DNA of 64,000 bases, from assembly GCA_943736015.1 (NCBI GenBank), contig OX031064.1:31681361-31745360 (forward strand), in the 5' to 3' direction. Made by a program: the position numbers and the translations under genes. Positions 52,745 through 63,634 of the stretch are shown in pieces (positions within the stretch are counted from its first letter, which is position 1; the number at the start of each line of letters is the position of its first letter). This stretch comes from Tridacna crocea. Lineage: Eukaryota; Mollusca; Bivalvia; Cardiida; Cardiidae. Below the pieces are notes generated by a model that made no database searches, was not told where the DNA came from, and worked only from the letters and a program-made list of their open reading frames with translations.

Positions 52745-52910
52745 AATCAGCCACATCCGTCATATCTCTTCCAATCCCTAGGTTGTGGGTACTCATATTA
52801 ATCGTCTCCATGAGGCGACTCTAATGAGTATCCATAACAAAGGATTAAGTAGCAAATAATTCATAATTTCAGTTATGAAATCGAAATCACTCCCTATATC
52901 TGGAGCTCTG
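52745..52910. mobile_element. Family M element in HECTD2-like intron 1
   Basis: Shares TGGGTACTCATATTAATCG, GAGGCGACTCTAATGAGTAT, AATCACTCCCTATATCTGGAG with the copy at 22310, reversed. Confidence 0.6.
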
Positions 52911-53034
52911 ATCATTTTACCTTAGTCTGAAGGTGTCTGCTCGGTGCTATTTTTGTAACCCTAAACCCTAACCCTGCGGAGACCAGAAACAAAAGTAGCA
53001 TCGGAGCAGACCTTCAGACTGAAGGTATGATCAT
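52911..53034. repeat. Foldback with telomere-like repeats in its loop
   Basis: Arms ATCATTTTACCTTAGTCTGA and TCAGACTGAAGGTATGATCA, continuing GGTGTCTGCTCGGTGCTA / TAGCATCGGAGCAGACC. The loop holds AACCCTAAACCCTAACCCT at 52957-52975, three CCCTAA-type units with one extra A. Confidence 0.7.
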
Positions 53035-53507
53035 TTGATTCAAATTAACATGATTATTCCATTTCAGTAGTAAAGTAATGGACAGTTTTATGGTTGATCT
53101 TAGTTTCTATGTACACAAAATTAACCTTTCACTCTTTACTGGTTAGCTGCATTTTGTTGTTTTCCCACAATGTTTTCAAATGACATTCTCTTTCAGGGTC
53201 GTTAAAACCGAAAATTGTGTGGTATAAAAGGATAAAGTTGTCTTTTGCAACCATGGTTGTCTTTTAGGGCAGTGTAGATCAAGATTAGACTGCACAAGAC
53301 ATGCAGTCTGATCTTTGATCTGCCCTGTCTACTTTGCTTAGAGATTCTAGACTATAGGCAACACTGAAATTGCTTCGTATGGTTTTACTTGCAGCTTGAT
53401 GTTAAACCAATAGAAAAGTGATCAAACGTAGTCAAACGACAGGCATTTTTATCACATTTGTTTTCGAAGGAAAAGTCGAGTTATTGTCATTGCTCTGGCA
53501 GCTTTAT

Positions 53508-53815
53508 TATCCCCCACTGAAGGTGAAGGGATATAGTTTTAGCGTTGTTCATCTGTCCTTCTGTTCATGTGTCCGTCCGATATCTTCTCCAATACCATTA
53601 GACGGAATTTCGTGAAACTTTATATATGTGTACAATAACATATTCTGCCAAATTTTTTTTTTTTTTTGATTCAATGCAAAAAGGCCAACTGGGAGCGATT
53701 TATGTTACATGGTTGAGTACAAATTTTGTGATGTTTTGAGTAATACCTCTAATAATTATTTTTGTATCAAAAAATGTCTTTTTCGGCAGGGGATATCATT
53801 TCAATGAAATTGCTT
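53508..53815 (+). repeat. Family P interspersed repeat in HECTD2-like intron 1
   Basis: Matches the copy at 1585-1850 in reverse: CCATTAGACGGAATTTCGTG, AACTTTATATATGTGTACA, AAAAAGGCCAACTGGGAGCG, GGGGATATCATTTCAATGAA. Confidence 0.55.
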
Positions 53816-54033
53816 GTTATACTTTATACTATTTTTCAAACGCTGAAAATAAAATCCACAAAAACTCAGATTTTTTCAATCTAACATACTCGACTAATAA
53901 TAGTATGCTGACAGTACAGATTGTAGATCAGAGCGCATGCTGTCTGCATACTGATCTTGACTTCAGCTGTCAGCTCAGGCCACTTTGTTTTCATCTGTGG
54001 TACTGCAAGTTAGATTATGGATGCTTAAGGTTC

Positions 54034-54258
54034 TTAACCCAATACCACACAATCCCTACTTTGATGATCCAGTGAAAGAAACCTTTAGAAAACAATGTGT
54101 GACAAGGAGAAAATGCTGGTAACCACCATTTTCTGCTTTTCCCACAATGTTTTCTACCATTAACAAAAATTTCAAATTCTGAGTCACTTTTATTTTATCA
54201 TCTGCAAATGCTTTCGATTTGGACAAACCTAAAATTTTGTTGTTTGGTAATGAGTTAA
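54034..54258 (+). mobile_element. Family A copy abutting a HECTD2-like splice acceptor
   Basis: TTAACCCAATACCACACAATC ... GTTTGGTAATGAGTTAA. Core partly mismatched (AACAATGTGTGACAAGG / TGCTTTTCCCACAATG). The right TTAA ends 21 bases before exon 54280. Confidence 0.85.
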
Positions 54259-54279
54259 CAGTCAACTTTTCTCTTCCAG

Positions 54280-54707
54280 AGAGAAAAAGAAAAGGAGAAA
54301 GACACTGCAGACAGAGGAGGAATACATTCAGTGGTGAAATTTTTTCACAATCTCACTCCAAATAATGCAAAAAAGAAAAAGGAATTTTCTAATAACTTGA
54401 CAGCCTCTACATCAGATGTTAGTGGTAGTAGTAGTTCAAATACAGGATTACCTCCCATTGATAACAAAGGAAGATTGACAGCATCAGTGTCAAATTCAAG
54501 AAGTACAACTCCGTCCTACATCCAAGATCCTTCAAGATCTGTTAGCAGAGCAACAGACAAGTCATCTGTGAGTAAATCTGGACAAAAACAGACTTCTAAT
54601 AAAACAGTGGGTGTGGCTGGTGCTGGCGCTAGCTCCTCCTCCTCTACGAAGCTTCTGTCAGACAAAGTTATCTACCCTGTTAGAACCAAGACGTCGGAGC
54701 AATTAAG
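54280..54707 (+). CDS. HECTD2: HECTD2-like E3 ligase, Ser-rich N-terminal exon
   Basis: The acceptor is a good pyrimidine tract (CTTTTCTCTTCCAG) at 54279 and the donor is AAG|GTATTT at 54708. The exon is 428 nt, starts in phase 0 and ends with two bases of an Arg codon completed by the next exon. The peptide starts REKEKEKDTADRGG, contains KFFHNLTPNNAKKKKEF, and then a long low-complexity Ser/Thr region (STSDVSGSSSSNTGLPPI). This matches the basic, disordered N-terminal segment expected before the conserved HECTD2 block. A family A hairpin element ends 21 bases before the exon. Confidence 0.72.
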
Positions 54708-54829
54708 GTATTTTATATTTCATATGTATTTTTGTATCAAAGTACAAAGTTTATTTAGGCTATAGTCCATTGTATAGAGTGTTTTTGGCCTGATCAAACT
54801 CTAATGAAATGCAGGAAGAAAAAAGCAGT

Positions 54830-55059
54830 TGAACCCATTACCACACATTCCCTACTTTGGATGACCCTGAGAAAGAAGCCTATGGAATACATTGTTGGAA
54901 AAGGAGAAATCGCAGGTAACCAGTATTTTCTCCTTTTCCCACAATGTTTTCTGCTTTTGCTCTTCACAAATTTTACACTTCCAGTCACTTTTGCTTTGTC
55001 ATCTGCAAATGATTTCAATTTGGACAAGCCAAGAATTTTGTTGTTTGGTAATGAGTTAA
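54830..55059 (+). mobile_element. Family A copy in HECTD2-like intron
   Basis: GAACCCATTACCACACATTCC ... GTTTGGTAATGAGTTAA. The core left arm has ATACATTGTTGG, centre GCAGGTAACCAGT. Confidence 0.8.
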
Positions 55060-55069
55060 TCTGTCAGCA

Positions 55070-55215
55070 CACAACAAAATTTTACACTTGTCCAAATTGA
55101 AAGCATTTGCAGAAAACTACTTATACATGGCCCTCCTTTTCCCACAATGTTTTTAAAAGGACTCTTTCTCATAGTGGTGAAAACTTGGAATTATGTAGCA
55201 AACCGTAAAGGGCCG
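55070..55215 (-). mobile_element. Truncated family A copy
   Basis: CACAACAAAATTTTACACTT, GAAAGCATTTGCAGAAA, then only the right core arm CCTTTTCCCACAATG. Confidence 0.55.
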
Positions 55216-55259
55216 AGTACAAATGCTTTCCATGAGTATAGAAACTGCCATAGGACTTG

Positions 55260-56080
55260 AAAATATTTCACAGATTAACTTCTCCTGTCAGAATTGAAAA
55301 AAAACTACTCGTCCATCATTTTGGTTTACTCATCCTAATGAAAGAAACACGGGGCATTTTTAGCTCTACTGGCTGGAAGCCCGTTGAGCTTATGTCATGG
55401 CAAGGTTTCCATTGTCTGCCTGTCCATTTGTTAGTCTTTTGCTTGTTTATGCGTTAAAATCTGCATTTGAGATCAGATTTTTGTGAAACTTGCGCAGTTA
55501 GTTTATATCATCAATAGTTAAAACCCTATTGATTTTGAAAAAAAAAAAATCTAACAAACAGTATGGGAAAAGTAGCCATTTCAAGTTGGAAATTTTGATT
55601 TCTTGTTTATGCAATGAAATCAGCATTTCTTGTTTTAATCTTGGTATTTTTCATGAATACATAATGTAGGCTAGGATAAAAGCAAAATCACTGTCAGTAG
55701 AGCAATTACAGGCCCTTCAGAGCATTTAGTTTTATCACAAGTTCCTGTGATTTCATTTTGAGTAGAGTAAATTTAAATCATACCATTTAAAAGTATGTTA
55801 ATTTATATAATGATGATACACTTTTGTTGTGCCATTGGTCAAGGTTCCATTTACTGACAGAATAATTAATTTTTAAACCAGGACAAATCCTCCCTGTGGA
55901 GAGGAGGCACATCATAATTATGTCATTCAATTGGCATCTAAAGGTAGGACACCAGAATGATTTTGAATAGTATGCAGCAACGTCTTTTGGGAGATATGAT
56001 AACAAATCAAAGCTTTCTTCATACGGTTCTGTGACATGAGCTGATGTCAAAATGAGCGACCCTATCCCCTTGTTGACACA
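55260..56080. other. Intronic sequence with an unclassified repeat fragment
   Basis: 55355-55520 (TTTTAGCTCTACTGGCTGG, AGATTTTTGTGAAACTTGC) resembles dispersed repeats common in mollusc introns, but no second copy is in the window. Nothing else seen. Confidence 0.35.
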
Positions 56081-56308
56081 TTAACTCATTACCACACAAC
56101 AAAATTTTAGGTTTGCCCAAATTGAAAGCATAGGCAGACGACAAAGTAAAAGTGTCCAAAAATTCGAAATTTGTTTTGTGAAAGGTAGAAAACATTGTGG
56201 GAAAAGGAGAAAATGCTGGTTACCAGCATTTTCACCTTTTCCCCCAATGTTTTCTAAAGGCTTCTTTCTCAGGGTCGTCAAAACTAGGGATTGTATGGTA
56301 ATGGGTTA
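56081..56308 (-). mobile_element. Family A copy in HECTD2-like intron
   Basis: TTAACTCATTACCACACAAC ... GTATGGTAATGGGTTAA. Core with two mismatches on the right arm (TTTTCACC, CCCCCAATG). Confidence 0.85.
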
Positions 56309-56696
56309 AGAGTACATCTAGCAAATTCATGCCTTTATTCTGGCTATTTTCAAGCAGAAAAATCTGTAACTCTGGACTTTATTGGGGCTTTAAGCCTTTA
56401 TACAGAAACTTAACACTAAATTATTGCACTTTACCCTTTGTCACCATTATCACACCGCCATTATTTTTAAATTCAATTTAAATACTTAAGTTCAGTTTAT
56501 AGTATTTCAGTATTCAAATATTTAGATTCAATTTCAGTAAGAATTTATAAATTTGTGGCTGTGATTATGGTAAAAAAATGTAGAGTGCATTAGTTATGTG
56601 TTTGATTTCTTGATAAAGGCATAGGCTGAAACATTGGAAAAAGAGTAAACATTTCTAAATTGTATTTAAGAAATAACATTTTTTCTATCATAGCTC

Positions 56697-56790
56697 ATCA
56701 TTCAATAAAACACAGTTGTGAGTTATGAGGCACAATAAATAATCATTTATTTGCTGCGCCTCATAACACAACATGGGTTTATTGAATGAT
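56697..56790. repeat. Imperfect inverted repeat
   Basis: TCATTCAATAAAACACAG / GGGTTTATTGAATGAT and TTATGAGGCAC / GCGCCTCATAA around AATAATCATTTATT. Confidence 0.6.
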
Positions 56791-57075
56791 AAAACCACAA
56801 TAGAAAGAAGATTATTTTGATTTTAGCATGACCAACTCTTAAATCAAAGGAAAACAAGTTCACACTTGAAGTGAAAATGCGGATGCAAATTATATTCTAT
56901 TGAATAACTTACATGTACTTACTTAATACAGAATGATGTCACTTTATATCCAAGCTATAAAATGACATCACTCTTTATAGAAAATAACATTGATTTTACC
57001 ATGCTGTCACTGTACTGTGTTTTTAGAGCCAACTTCACGTGTCATGTTAGAATTTTTCTTTTACATTATTTTCAG

Positions 57076-57178
57076 GGAAGATATTCAGACAGCTAGAGAG
57101 ACAGGGGACTGGAAAGGTGTTAAAGAATTCTATGCTACAACATTTGACAGTTTTCTAGAAATCAATGCTGCATTTAAG
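57076..57178 (+). CDS. HECTD2: HECTD2-like E3 ligase, conserved N-terminal-domain exon
   Basis: Acceptor TTACATTATTTTCAG|G and donor AAG|GTATGT bound a 103-nt exon in the correct phase. It encodes REDIQTARETGDWKGVKEFY followed by ATTFDSFLEINAAFK. This closely resembles the GDWK..(H/E)FY.TTFDSF.E.NAAFK segment of animal HECTD2, a HECT-type E3 that transfers ubiquitin via a C-terminal catalytic Cys. The HECT domain and all later exons are outside the window. From 57179 to 64000 I found no further exon, so the next intron exceeds 6.8 kb and is filled with repeats. Confidence 0.82.
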
Positions 57179-57584
57179 GTATGTTTTTGTGTGGAAAAAT
57201 TCAATAGCTGCATACTGCATGGCCTTACATCAAATGCCACATTGCCATGGTCAACAGCCTTAGTGAGTTAGTAATGATGATGATGATGATAAGATCAAAT
57301 CTTGTTACTGTATAACAAGGTATTGATCCCTTAGTTCTTCCAAATGGTATTTGTATCAGTTAGTCTAGAAAATAGCGTGGGAAAAGGACCAATCACAATC
57401 ACATGCCTCTAAAGATGAGATTATCAGCATGTGCGAAAAGATGTGCAAACATACATGCATGTCTGAGAAATTGCCCAAAATATAGAAATCTTCAAATGGT
57501 GTTAATTTGTACAACTCATGACTAGTTTAGACTATGTTGAGTATGAAATGATGAGTATGTTTCATGACAGTCTACATGTAACTC

Positions 57585-57728
57585 ATTACTAAAGATTGAA
57601 ATTAGTTTTAGGAAGGGAAGAAACCATTGTGGGAAAAGGAGAAAATGCTGGTTACTTTTCCCACAATGTTTTCTAAAGGCTTGTTTCCCAGGGTTGTCAA
57701 AAGTAGGGATTGTGTGCTAATGGGTTAA
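57585..57728 (-). mobile_element. Family A copy with a shortened core
   Basis: AACTCATTACTAAAG ... TGTGCTAATGGGTTAA. The core right arm begins at GGTTACTTTTCCC, with 19 bp of stem lost on that side. Shares TTAA with the next copy. Confidence 0.7.
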
Positions 57729-57953
57729 CCCTTTACCAGATGACAAAGGTTTAGTTTTGTTCAAATTGAAAGCATTTGCAGAAGACAATTTAAGTGTGGT
57801 TCAGATGGTTTAATTTTTCTTTGATAGAGTAGAAAACATTCAGGGAAAAGAAGAAAATGCTGAATACCAGCATTTTCTTTTTTTCCCACAATGTTTTCAA
57901 AAGGCCTCTTTTCCAGGAGTGTCAAAATTAGGCATTGTGTGGTAAAGGGTTAA
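57725..57953 (-). mobile_element. Family A copy sharing TTAA with its neighbour
   Basis: TTAACCCTTTACCAGATGAC ... TGTGGTAAAGGGTTAA. Core ACATTCAGGG / CCCACAATG mismatched at one step. Confidence 0.85.
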
Positions 57954-58109
57954 ACTTCAATTCTGGAATATATTTTTGTTTACCAGAAGTGTCTATGAAG
58001 GAATCACCAGCTGTTAATTGTGACCTTCTACGTATTTTTCTTTTCACTATCTTGTTCTATTCTTTGCCAAACAACAAAATTTTACATAACAAATGCATAT
58101 GATAAACTA

Positions 58110-58328
58110 AGGCCTGAAAAAAAATCTGTGTTTACGGTTTCAGTCAGAGATACTGTAGGTAGGGTAGGTAAAGATTTTTTTTCCCAAAAAAACTTTTTAC
58201 ATAGAGCATATAGTGAGATCGCTTCCGACAGATTTTTTTTTTTTCAGTCATGGCAAAAAAAGTTGGGGGTCGGCAGCATTTTCTAGGTATGGTAGGGAGG
58301 CCCTAAACACAGAATTTTTTTAGGCCTA
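58110..58328. mobile_element. 219-bp TIR element in HECTD2-like intron
   Basis: AGGCCTGAAAAAAAATCTGTG at left and CACAGAATTTTTTTAGGCCT at right are inverted; the interior holds GGTAGGGTAGGTAAAG and GGTATGGTAGGGAGG. Confidence 0.55.
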
Positions 58329-59058
58329 ATTGAGGCCCATGTAAAGATATTTGTCTAAAAACTTTGTTGGGAAAAATGCTGATTTTTTCATTTTCAACAT
58401 TGTTTTCAACTCCTTCTCTTAAAGGTGGCCCTTCAGAATTTGGGACGAAAATTTTACAAAAATACAAAAATATCATCCTCATACTCCCAAAGCCTTATAA
58501 TAGTCATTCATAAAACCCCAGTAGTCCAAAACCATCCGACAACACGAGAAATTAGAGATTTACTACAGCCAAGGTCGACATCGACTGGAAACACATTCTA
58601 TTTTTACATGAACAACTTGCTCATTTACATACCAGAAATACACAGACAAAGCATCAAACATAGTGTCCGAAGAAGATATTATGAAAAATAATTACATGCT
58701 TGTTATGTAATGGAATTTTAAGCGTCATTAGTCACATGCCAGTCCCTTAACATTCCCAAAATGCATTTTTTTATTTTTGGCGTGAGATCTAATAATAGCT
58801 TAAGAGGCTACATAGCCTTTTAAGGGAATACCATCAAAAAAAAATTTTTTGGTAATTTTATTATTCTTAATTATTAATAATTTGTATTGTTTTTTCATAT
58901 AAATTTCATTTATATATATATTTTTTTATTTGCTGTGATGTGAAAATTCTAAGTACCCACCTTTAATCTAGGTTGTTCAAAAGTTGGATTGTAGGGTTAG
59001 CTAATTGCTGTACAAAAACAACCATCCAATACGAAATAGAAATAATGTTGAAAGCAGA

Positions 59059-59200
59059 TTAACTCAATCAAGCATTTTCTCCTTTTTCCACAATGTTTTC
59101 TACCCTTCCCAAATCAAATTTCAATTTTTAGGCAAATTAATTTTGCTTTCAAGTTAGACCAGTCTTTAAATTTGTCGTTTGGTAAACAGTGAACAGTCTA
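59059..59200 (+). mobile_element. Truncated family A copy
   Basis: Right core arm and right module only: AGCATTTTCTCCTTTTTCC, ACAATGTTTTCTACCC, GTTTGGTAAACAGTGAAC. Confidence 0.6.
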
Positions 59201-59250
59201 GGCAATGACAAATTTTTAGATTTGTCCAAATTAGAAACAGTTTCAGACAT

Positions 59251-59464
59251 TTAAACTCTTTACTGATCCAATTTGAAAGCCCTAGCTTGCAGATGACAAA
59301 ATACTTGTTACTCAAAAATTGAAATTTATTCCCAGCAAGTTAGAAAACATTATGGGAAAATGAGAAAATGCTGGTTACCAGCATTTTCTACTTTTCCCAC
59401 ACTGTTTTCAAAAGGGTTCCATCTCAGGGTCACAAAAACTACGGATTGTTTGGTAAAGGGTTAA
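59251..59464 (-). mobile_element. Family A copy
   Basis: TTAAACTCTTTACTGATCC ... GTTTGGTAAAGGGTTAA. Core ACATTATGGG / CCCACACTG with mismatches. Confidence 0.8.
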
Positions 59465-60214
59465 ATGCTTCTTAAATAATGCGAGTTGTCTTTGGTAGAT
59501 CATAAAAATTTTAGGGGAAAAGCTTGGCATGGTCTACTCAGAATCAAAATTAGCACAGAATTAAAACAATTAGTACAATAAGTTGACCTCATTGAGGATG
59601 AACCATTAATCTGGTGAGGAGTAACCAGGACAAATATGTTTAGTTGACATGTACCATGAACTAGTAGTACCTAAATTGCAAATGTCAGAAGACAACTTAC
59701 ATGTAAAGGAGTAAGAACTAGAGCTCTTACTGCATGCGACTTAATATTCCCGCCAGAAGGGAATATTGTTTGACAAGGAGCTATTCCTAGTAACAAAAAA
59801 TAACTTCTTGTAGTGCTGTGTTTTCAAAAGCTTCAGGCTTGAGGGGCATAGAAAGTTCTGTTCTAATCATAATGGGTGAAATCATTATGAGCTAAAATCA
59901 GTGGTATCGTATTCAGTCTCCATGGGAGAGCCATTATCCATATTTGGCCAAGAACTGAGGCAAAGCAAATACCAATGTTGACCCTTGTCTGTGCCTTCAT
60001 TATTGAAACCAAACATAAAATACACAGTTTTATTGTTACCTACTGTTTTGACTCCTGACTTCAAACTTGATCAATAGTTTCTAGATGACATTTTCAGGTC
60101 AACACTTTTCCTTGTCACATGGTTTCGGACACTTCCTGTATTCCTAAATTATCAGCCAGGCTTTTGTTTAATCCAACTATTCAAAATCTGTTACATCAAA
60201 ATCCTAAATTTTAA

Positions 60215-60370
60215 AGACCATATGGCTTTTGAAGACATTAAGGGAAAAGGAGAAAATGCTGATGACCAGGATTTTCTTCTTTTCCTATAAGGTTTTCTAT
60301 TCTTTTATGGTCACAGTAAGTCATTTGAGCAACTTTAAATTATTGTCTACAAATTCAAAGGTTTAAATAT
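60215..60370 (+). mobile_element. Degenerate family A copy
   Basis: GAAGACATTAAGGGAAAAGG ... TTCTTCTTTTCCTATAAGG core; ends lost. Confidence 0.45.
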
Positions 60371-60536
60371 AGCTAGTGTAAAAAAAAATTTATTGTAGAG
60401 TGAATCCATTGCTTGACAGTCTCATGCTTTAAATCATTTGAGAAACATTTAAAATATCATCTACAAATTAAATGCTTTCAATAGGACTAGATCTAGTATT
60501 TAAAAAAAAATCATATTGTAAAGAGTGATCCTATGC

Positions 60537-60765
60537 TTAACCCATTACCACACAATCCCTACTTTTGACACTCTCGAGAAATACGCCTTTAGAAAACATT
60601 GTGCGAAAAGGAGAAAATGCTGGTAACCAGCATTTTCTCCTTTTCCCACAATGTTTTCTACCCTTCACAAAACAAATTTCGAATTTTCAATCACTTTTAT
60701 AATGTCGTCTGCAAATGCTTTCGAATTGGACAAACGTGAAATTTTGCCGTTTGGTAATGAGTTAA
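60537..60765 (+). mobile_element. Family A copy, well preserved
   Basis: TTAACCCATTACCACACAATC ... GTTTGGTAATGAGTTAA. Core with a single mismatch (TTGTGCG). Confidence 0.9.
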
Positions 60766-60874
60766 ACTGGCCTTTCTCAGCTAGTTTTGGAACATAAAAT
60801 AAGAGCAATAACTAAGAGTGAGGTAACCACAGCCATTTGGAGTGTCATTTCCAAAGTTGAACCATCAAACATTA

Positions 60875-61100
60875 TTTAATCCTATACAACACAACAAAAA
60901 TTTAAGACTTGTCTAAACCAAAAGCATATGTAGAGGACAAATTTTTCGTGACCAAAATTGTTGAAGTTGTCTTCAACGGTGGAAGACAGTGTGGAGAAAG
61001 GAAAAAATACTGGTTACCAGCATTTTCTCCTTTTCCCTCAATGTTTTCAAAAGGCTTCTCTCACAGGGGTGTTAAAAGTTGGGACTGTATGGTAGAGGGT
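60875..61100 (-). mobile_element. Family A copy
   Basis: TTAATCCTATACAACACAAC ... GTATGGTAGAGGGTTGA. The core left arm is degenerate (CAGTGTGGAGAAAGG). Confidence 0.7.
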
Positions 61101-61251
61101 TGAAAATGTAGTAACAGTTTATATGAAAACTATTTGGTCATAGTTCTTTCTTCATAGCCCTGTAGGTGCTAAAATATAAATCCGTGTTGTTGCTTTGTGG
61201 CTAAAACAAGACTGAAGAAGAAGGCATTTTAAAACATTATGTCCTAAAGGG

Positions 61252-62257
61252 TTAACTCTTAACCACACAATCCCTACTTTTAACGACCCAGACAAAGAAG
61301 CCTTACACCCCAGTTACACAGACTGTCGGGCTTACATCCATTTCAAATCGGTGTCATTATTTCAAATTTTTTCGCTTTTTTATCGGTTGTCATAGGTGAC
61401 CTTATTTCAAGCTGTTTGTGTAAACGGCGATAAACAGGAGTTCAATCGGTCTTAAAAATATTCCGTCTTGCGCTGGTAGAGGCCCAATCGGGATCTGACC
61501 GGTGATTAAAGATATATACGGCCACAACATCTTTCCTTCACAATGGAGTCTTCTTTGACTTTCAAGACTTCGTTAGAGACAAACAGTTTTGCCTTGGTCG
61601 ACGGATTTCTGAGAGTTCCCTTTGACCGACATACTAAGTCAAATCGAAACTTGTCACAGAATTGTTACAGAATCAATCAGATATGCCGCTGGTGAATTTT
61701 TGTGAAAACTGAATTAAAATGCCTGTCACGCATGTAACAATGTGTCTCATGGATTCCATATTTTGATTCTTAGCTTTTTTCACCGGTGATTAGTATCAAT
61801 TCATCGGTGGCTCTTCGGTGGCTGTTCGGTGGCTTGTCGATGGCCTATAGGTGATATCGGTGGTAGATAAGTAGTCAATCGGTTATTTTGTAATATTTTC
61901 ACCGATCGAGAATTTTAAGCATGTTTAAAAATCTAAATCGGTAACTTTTCATGGACGGAATTCATCTTTTCCCGGTAGCTTTTGATAGGTTGGGAATAGG
62001 TGACCAATATGTGACATCGGAGGTAAATAGGTTTTCGTCGGTTCCCACCCTACTTCGGTTAAAAAGACCACCGATTTATCAGCGATAGCTCTGTGTAACC
62101 GGGGTGTTATGAAAACATTCTAGGAAAAGGGGAAAATGCTGGTAACCAGCATTTTCTCCTTTTCTCACAATGCTCTCTACCCTTCCCAAAATAGGTTTCA
62201 ATTTTTGAGCCACATTTATTTTATTGTCTCGAAATGCTTTCAATTTGGACAAGTTTA
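61252..62257 (+). mobile_element. Family A copy split by element Q
   Basis: TTAACTCTTAACCACACAATC to GAAGCC, then Q (61306-62106), then GAAAACATTCTAGGAAAAGG, the core and AATGCTTTCAATTTGGACAAG. The right end is lost where the next degenerate copy begins. Confidence 0.8.
61306..62106. mobile_element. Element Q: 801-bp TIR transposon with TTA target duplication
   Basis: CACCCCAGTTACACAGAC at left and CTGTGTAACCGGGGTG at right. TTA flanks both sides (61303-61305, 62107-62109). The interior repeats CGGTGGC, ATCGGT and GATCGGT-type motifs many times (61790-61870, 62010-62090). No transposase frame, so nonautonomous; a 3-bp TTA duplication fits PIF/Harbinger-type insertion. Confidence 0.75.
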
Positions 62258-62470
62258 CACAATCCTGAGTTTTAATGACCTTGTCCAAAAAAAGCTTTTG
62301 AAAATGTGGGAAAACAAGAAAATACTGTAAATCAGCATTTCTTTCATTTTGCTGCAATATTTTCTATGCTGTCAAAGACAAATTCCATCATTTTAGCCAG
62401 GTTTGTTTGTTATGTGTACACATGCTTCCATTTAGGGCGAGCCTTAAATTTGGTTATCTGGCAAAGAGGT
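62258..62470 (+). mobile_element. Degenerate family A copy
   Basis: TACACAATCCTGAGTTTTAA, core AAAATGTGGGAAAACAAG / CATTTTGCTGCAATATTTTC, right end TATCTGGCAAAGAGGTAA. Confidence 0.5.
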
Positions 62471-62477
62471 AATTTGT

Positions 62478-62705
62478 TTAACTTTTTACCGCACAATTCC
62501 AACTTTTAACGACCCTGAGAAAGGAGCCTTTGGAAAACATTGTGGGAAAAGGAGAAATGCTGGTGACCAGCATTTCCTCCTTTTCCCACAATGTTTTCTA
62601 CCCTTCCCAAAACAAATTTCAATTTTTGAGCCACATTTATTTTGTCGTCTGCAAGTGCTTTCAATTTGGACCAGTCTAAAATTTAGTCTTTTGGTAAAGA
62701 GTTAA
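62478..62705 (+). mobile_element. Family A copy
   Basis: TTAACTTTTTACCGCACAATT ... TTTTGGTAAAGAGTTAA. The core centre is GGAGAAATGCTGGTGACCAG with one A fewer on both arms. Confidence 0.88.
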
Positions 62706-63478
62706 ACAATATCTCCTACCCTATCAAAGACAAAATCCTTTATGTTACATGCAATGACTTTTTGTGTGCAAATGTGTTCAATATGCAAAAGCCTTAGATT
62801 CTGTTGATTTGTTGTCTCCACAAGTGTTCAATATGGGTTATTATTTAATGCTTTCCAGCAGGATATCAAGAAATAGCAGTGAAAATATTTTTCAATATTT
62901 CACGGGTACGGCCGTGAAAATACCGATTTTTTTACTTTGTAATTACCTAGGTAAATTGCGTGTGACTCGCATCCAGATGGAAATATGATGTCATTTACGT
63001 CGACATAATATTGTAGTGTGTTGCTATGCTTGAGGGATACTGCGCCGCGCCCCCCACCTTCCCAAGAAAGAGTTAAAAGCATGAAATAAACAGAATATTT
63101 GTTTTTTTCTGTGAAAGATCAAAATTTATCTTTATCTCGTGAACACCATCAGATATATTTTCACTCATGGCTGCACCACTCGTGAAAATATCACCAATGA
63201 TGTTCACTGAAAAAAAAAAAATATCCTCTATGTCTAAATTTTTTTGTGCAGTAACGATTACTAACAAATAAATTTTTGCTTTTATATGGAGCTCAGCTTT
63301 TAACATTTAAACTAATAGGAAATTCTGGAAAACACTGTAATGGAAACCGAAAAACATTTTCTCTGCATTATTTCACATATGAAACAGTACAAAAAATTTA
63401 GAATCAAGATATTGCCCATTAATTTTAGAGTTTTACAAAATGCCACTGCCAACCCAACAGCTTGATCAATAATAATCT

Positions 63479-63634
63479 ATAACCCTTTACCATACAATTT
63501 TACAACTGCTCAGGATCCTTATAAAAAAAAAAAGCCTTGGAAAATATTGTGGGAAGTGGAGAAAATGCTGGATACCAGCATTTTCTCCCATTCCCACAAT
63601 GTTTTCTGACCGTTCCACAACACAATCAAATCGT
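63479..63634 (+). mobile_element. Family A copy cut by its neighbour
   Basis: AACCCTTTACCATACAATTT, core AAATATTGTGGGAAGTGGAG / CTCCCATTCCCACAATG, in which the AAAGG to AAGTGG change is partly matched by CCATTCC. Stops at the TTAA of the next copy. Confidence 0.65.

Larger units (their letters stand above)
52649..54279 (+). other. HECTD2-like intron 1 and its repeat content
   Basis: This 1.6-kb interval holds an M-family element, a foldback with telomere-like repeats, a deleted family A copy (53128-53235), a B fragment (53265-53340), a P repeat (53508-53815), a second B fragment (53920-53990) and an intact family A copy next to the acceptor. A small unrecognised exon could be hidden here. 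Confidence 0.5.

Noticed and set aside
58425..58691. 88-residue frame as a further HECTD2-like exon
   Set aside because: Starts at GTG, no splice-site pair in the right phase, and does not match the expected residues after NAAFK.
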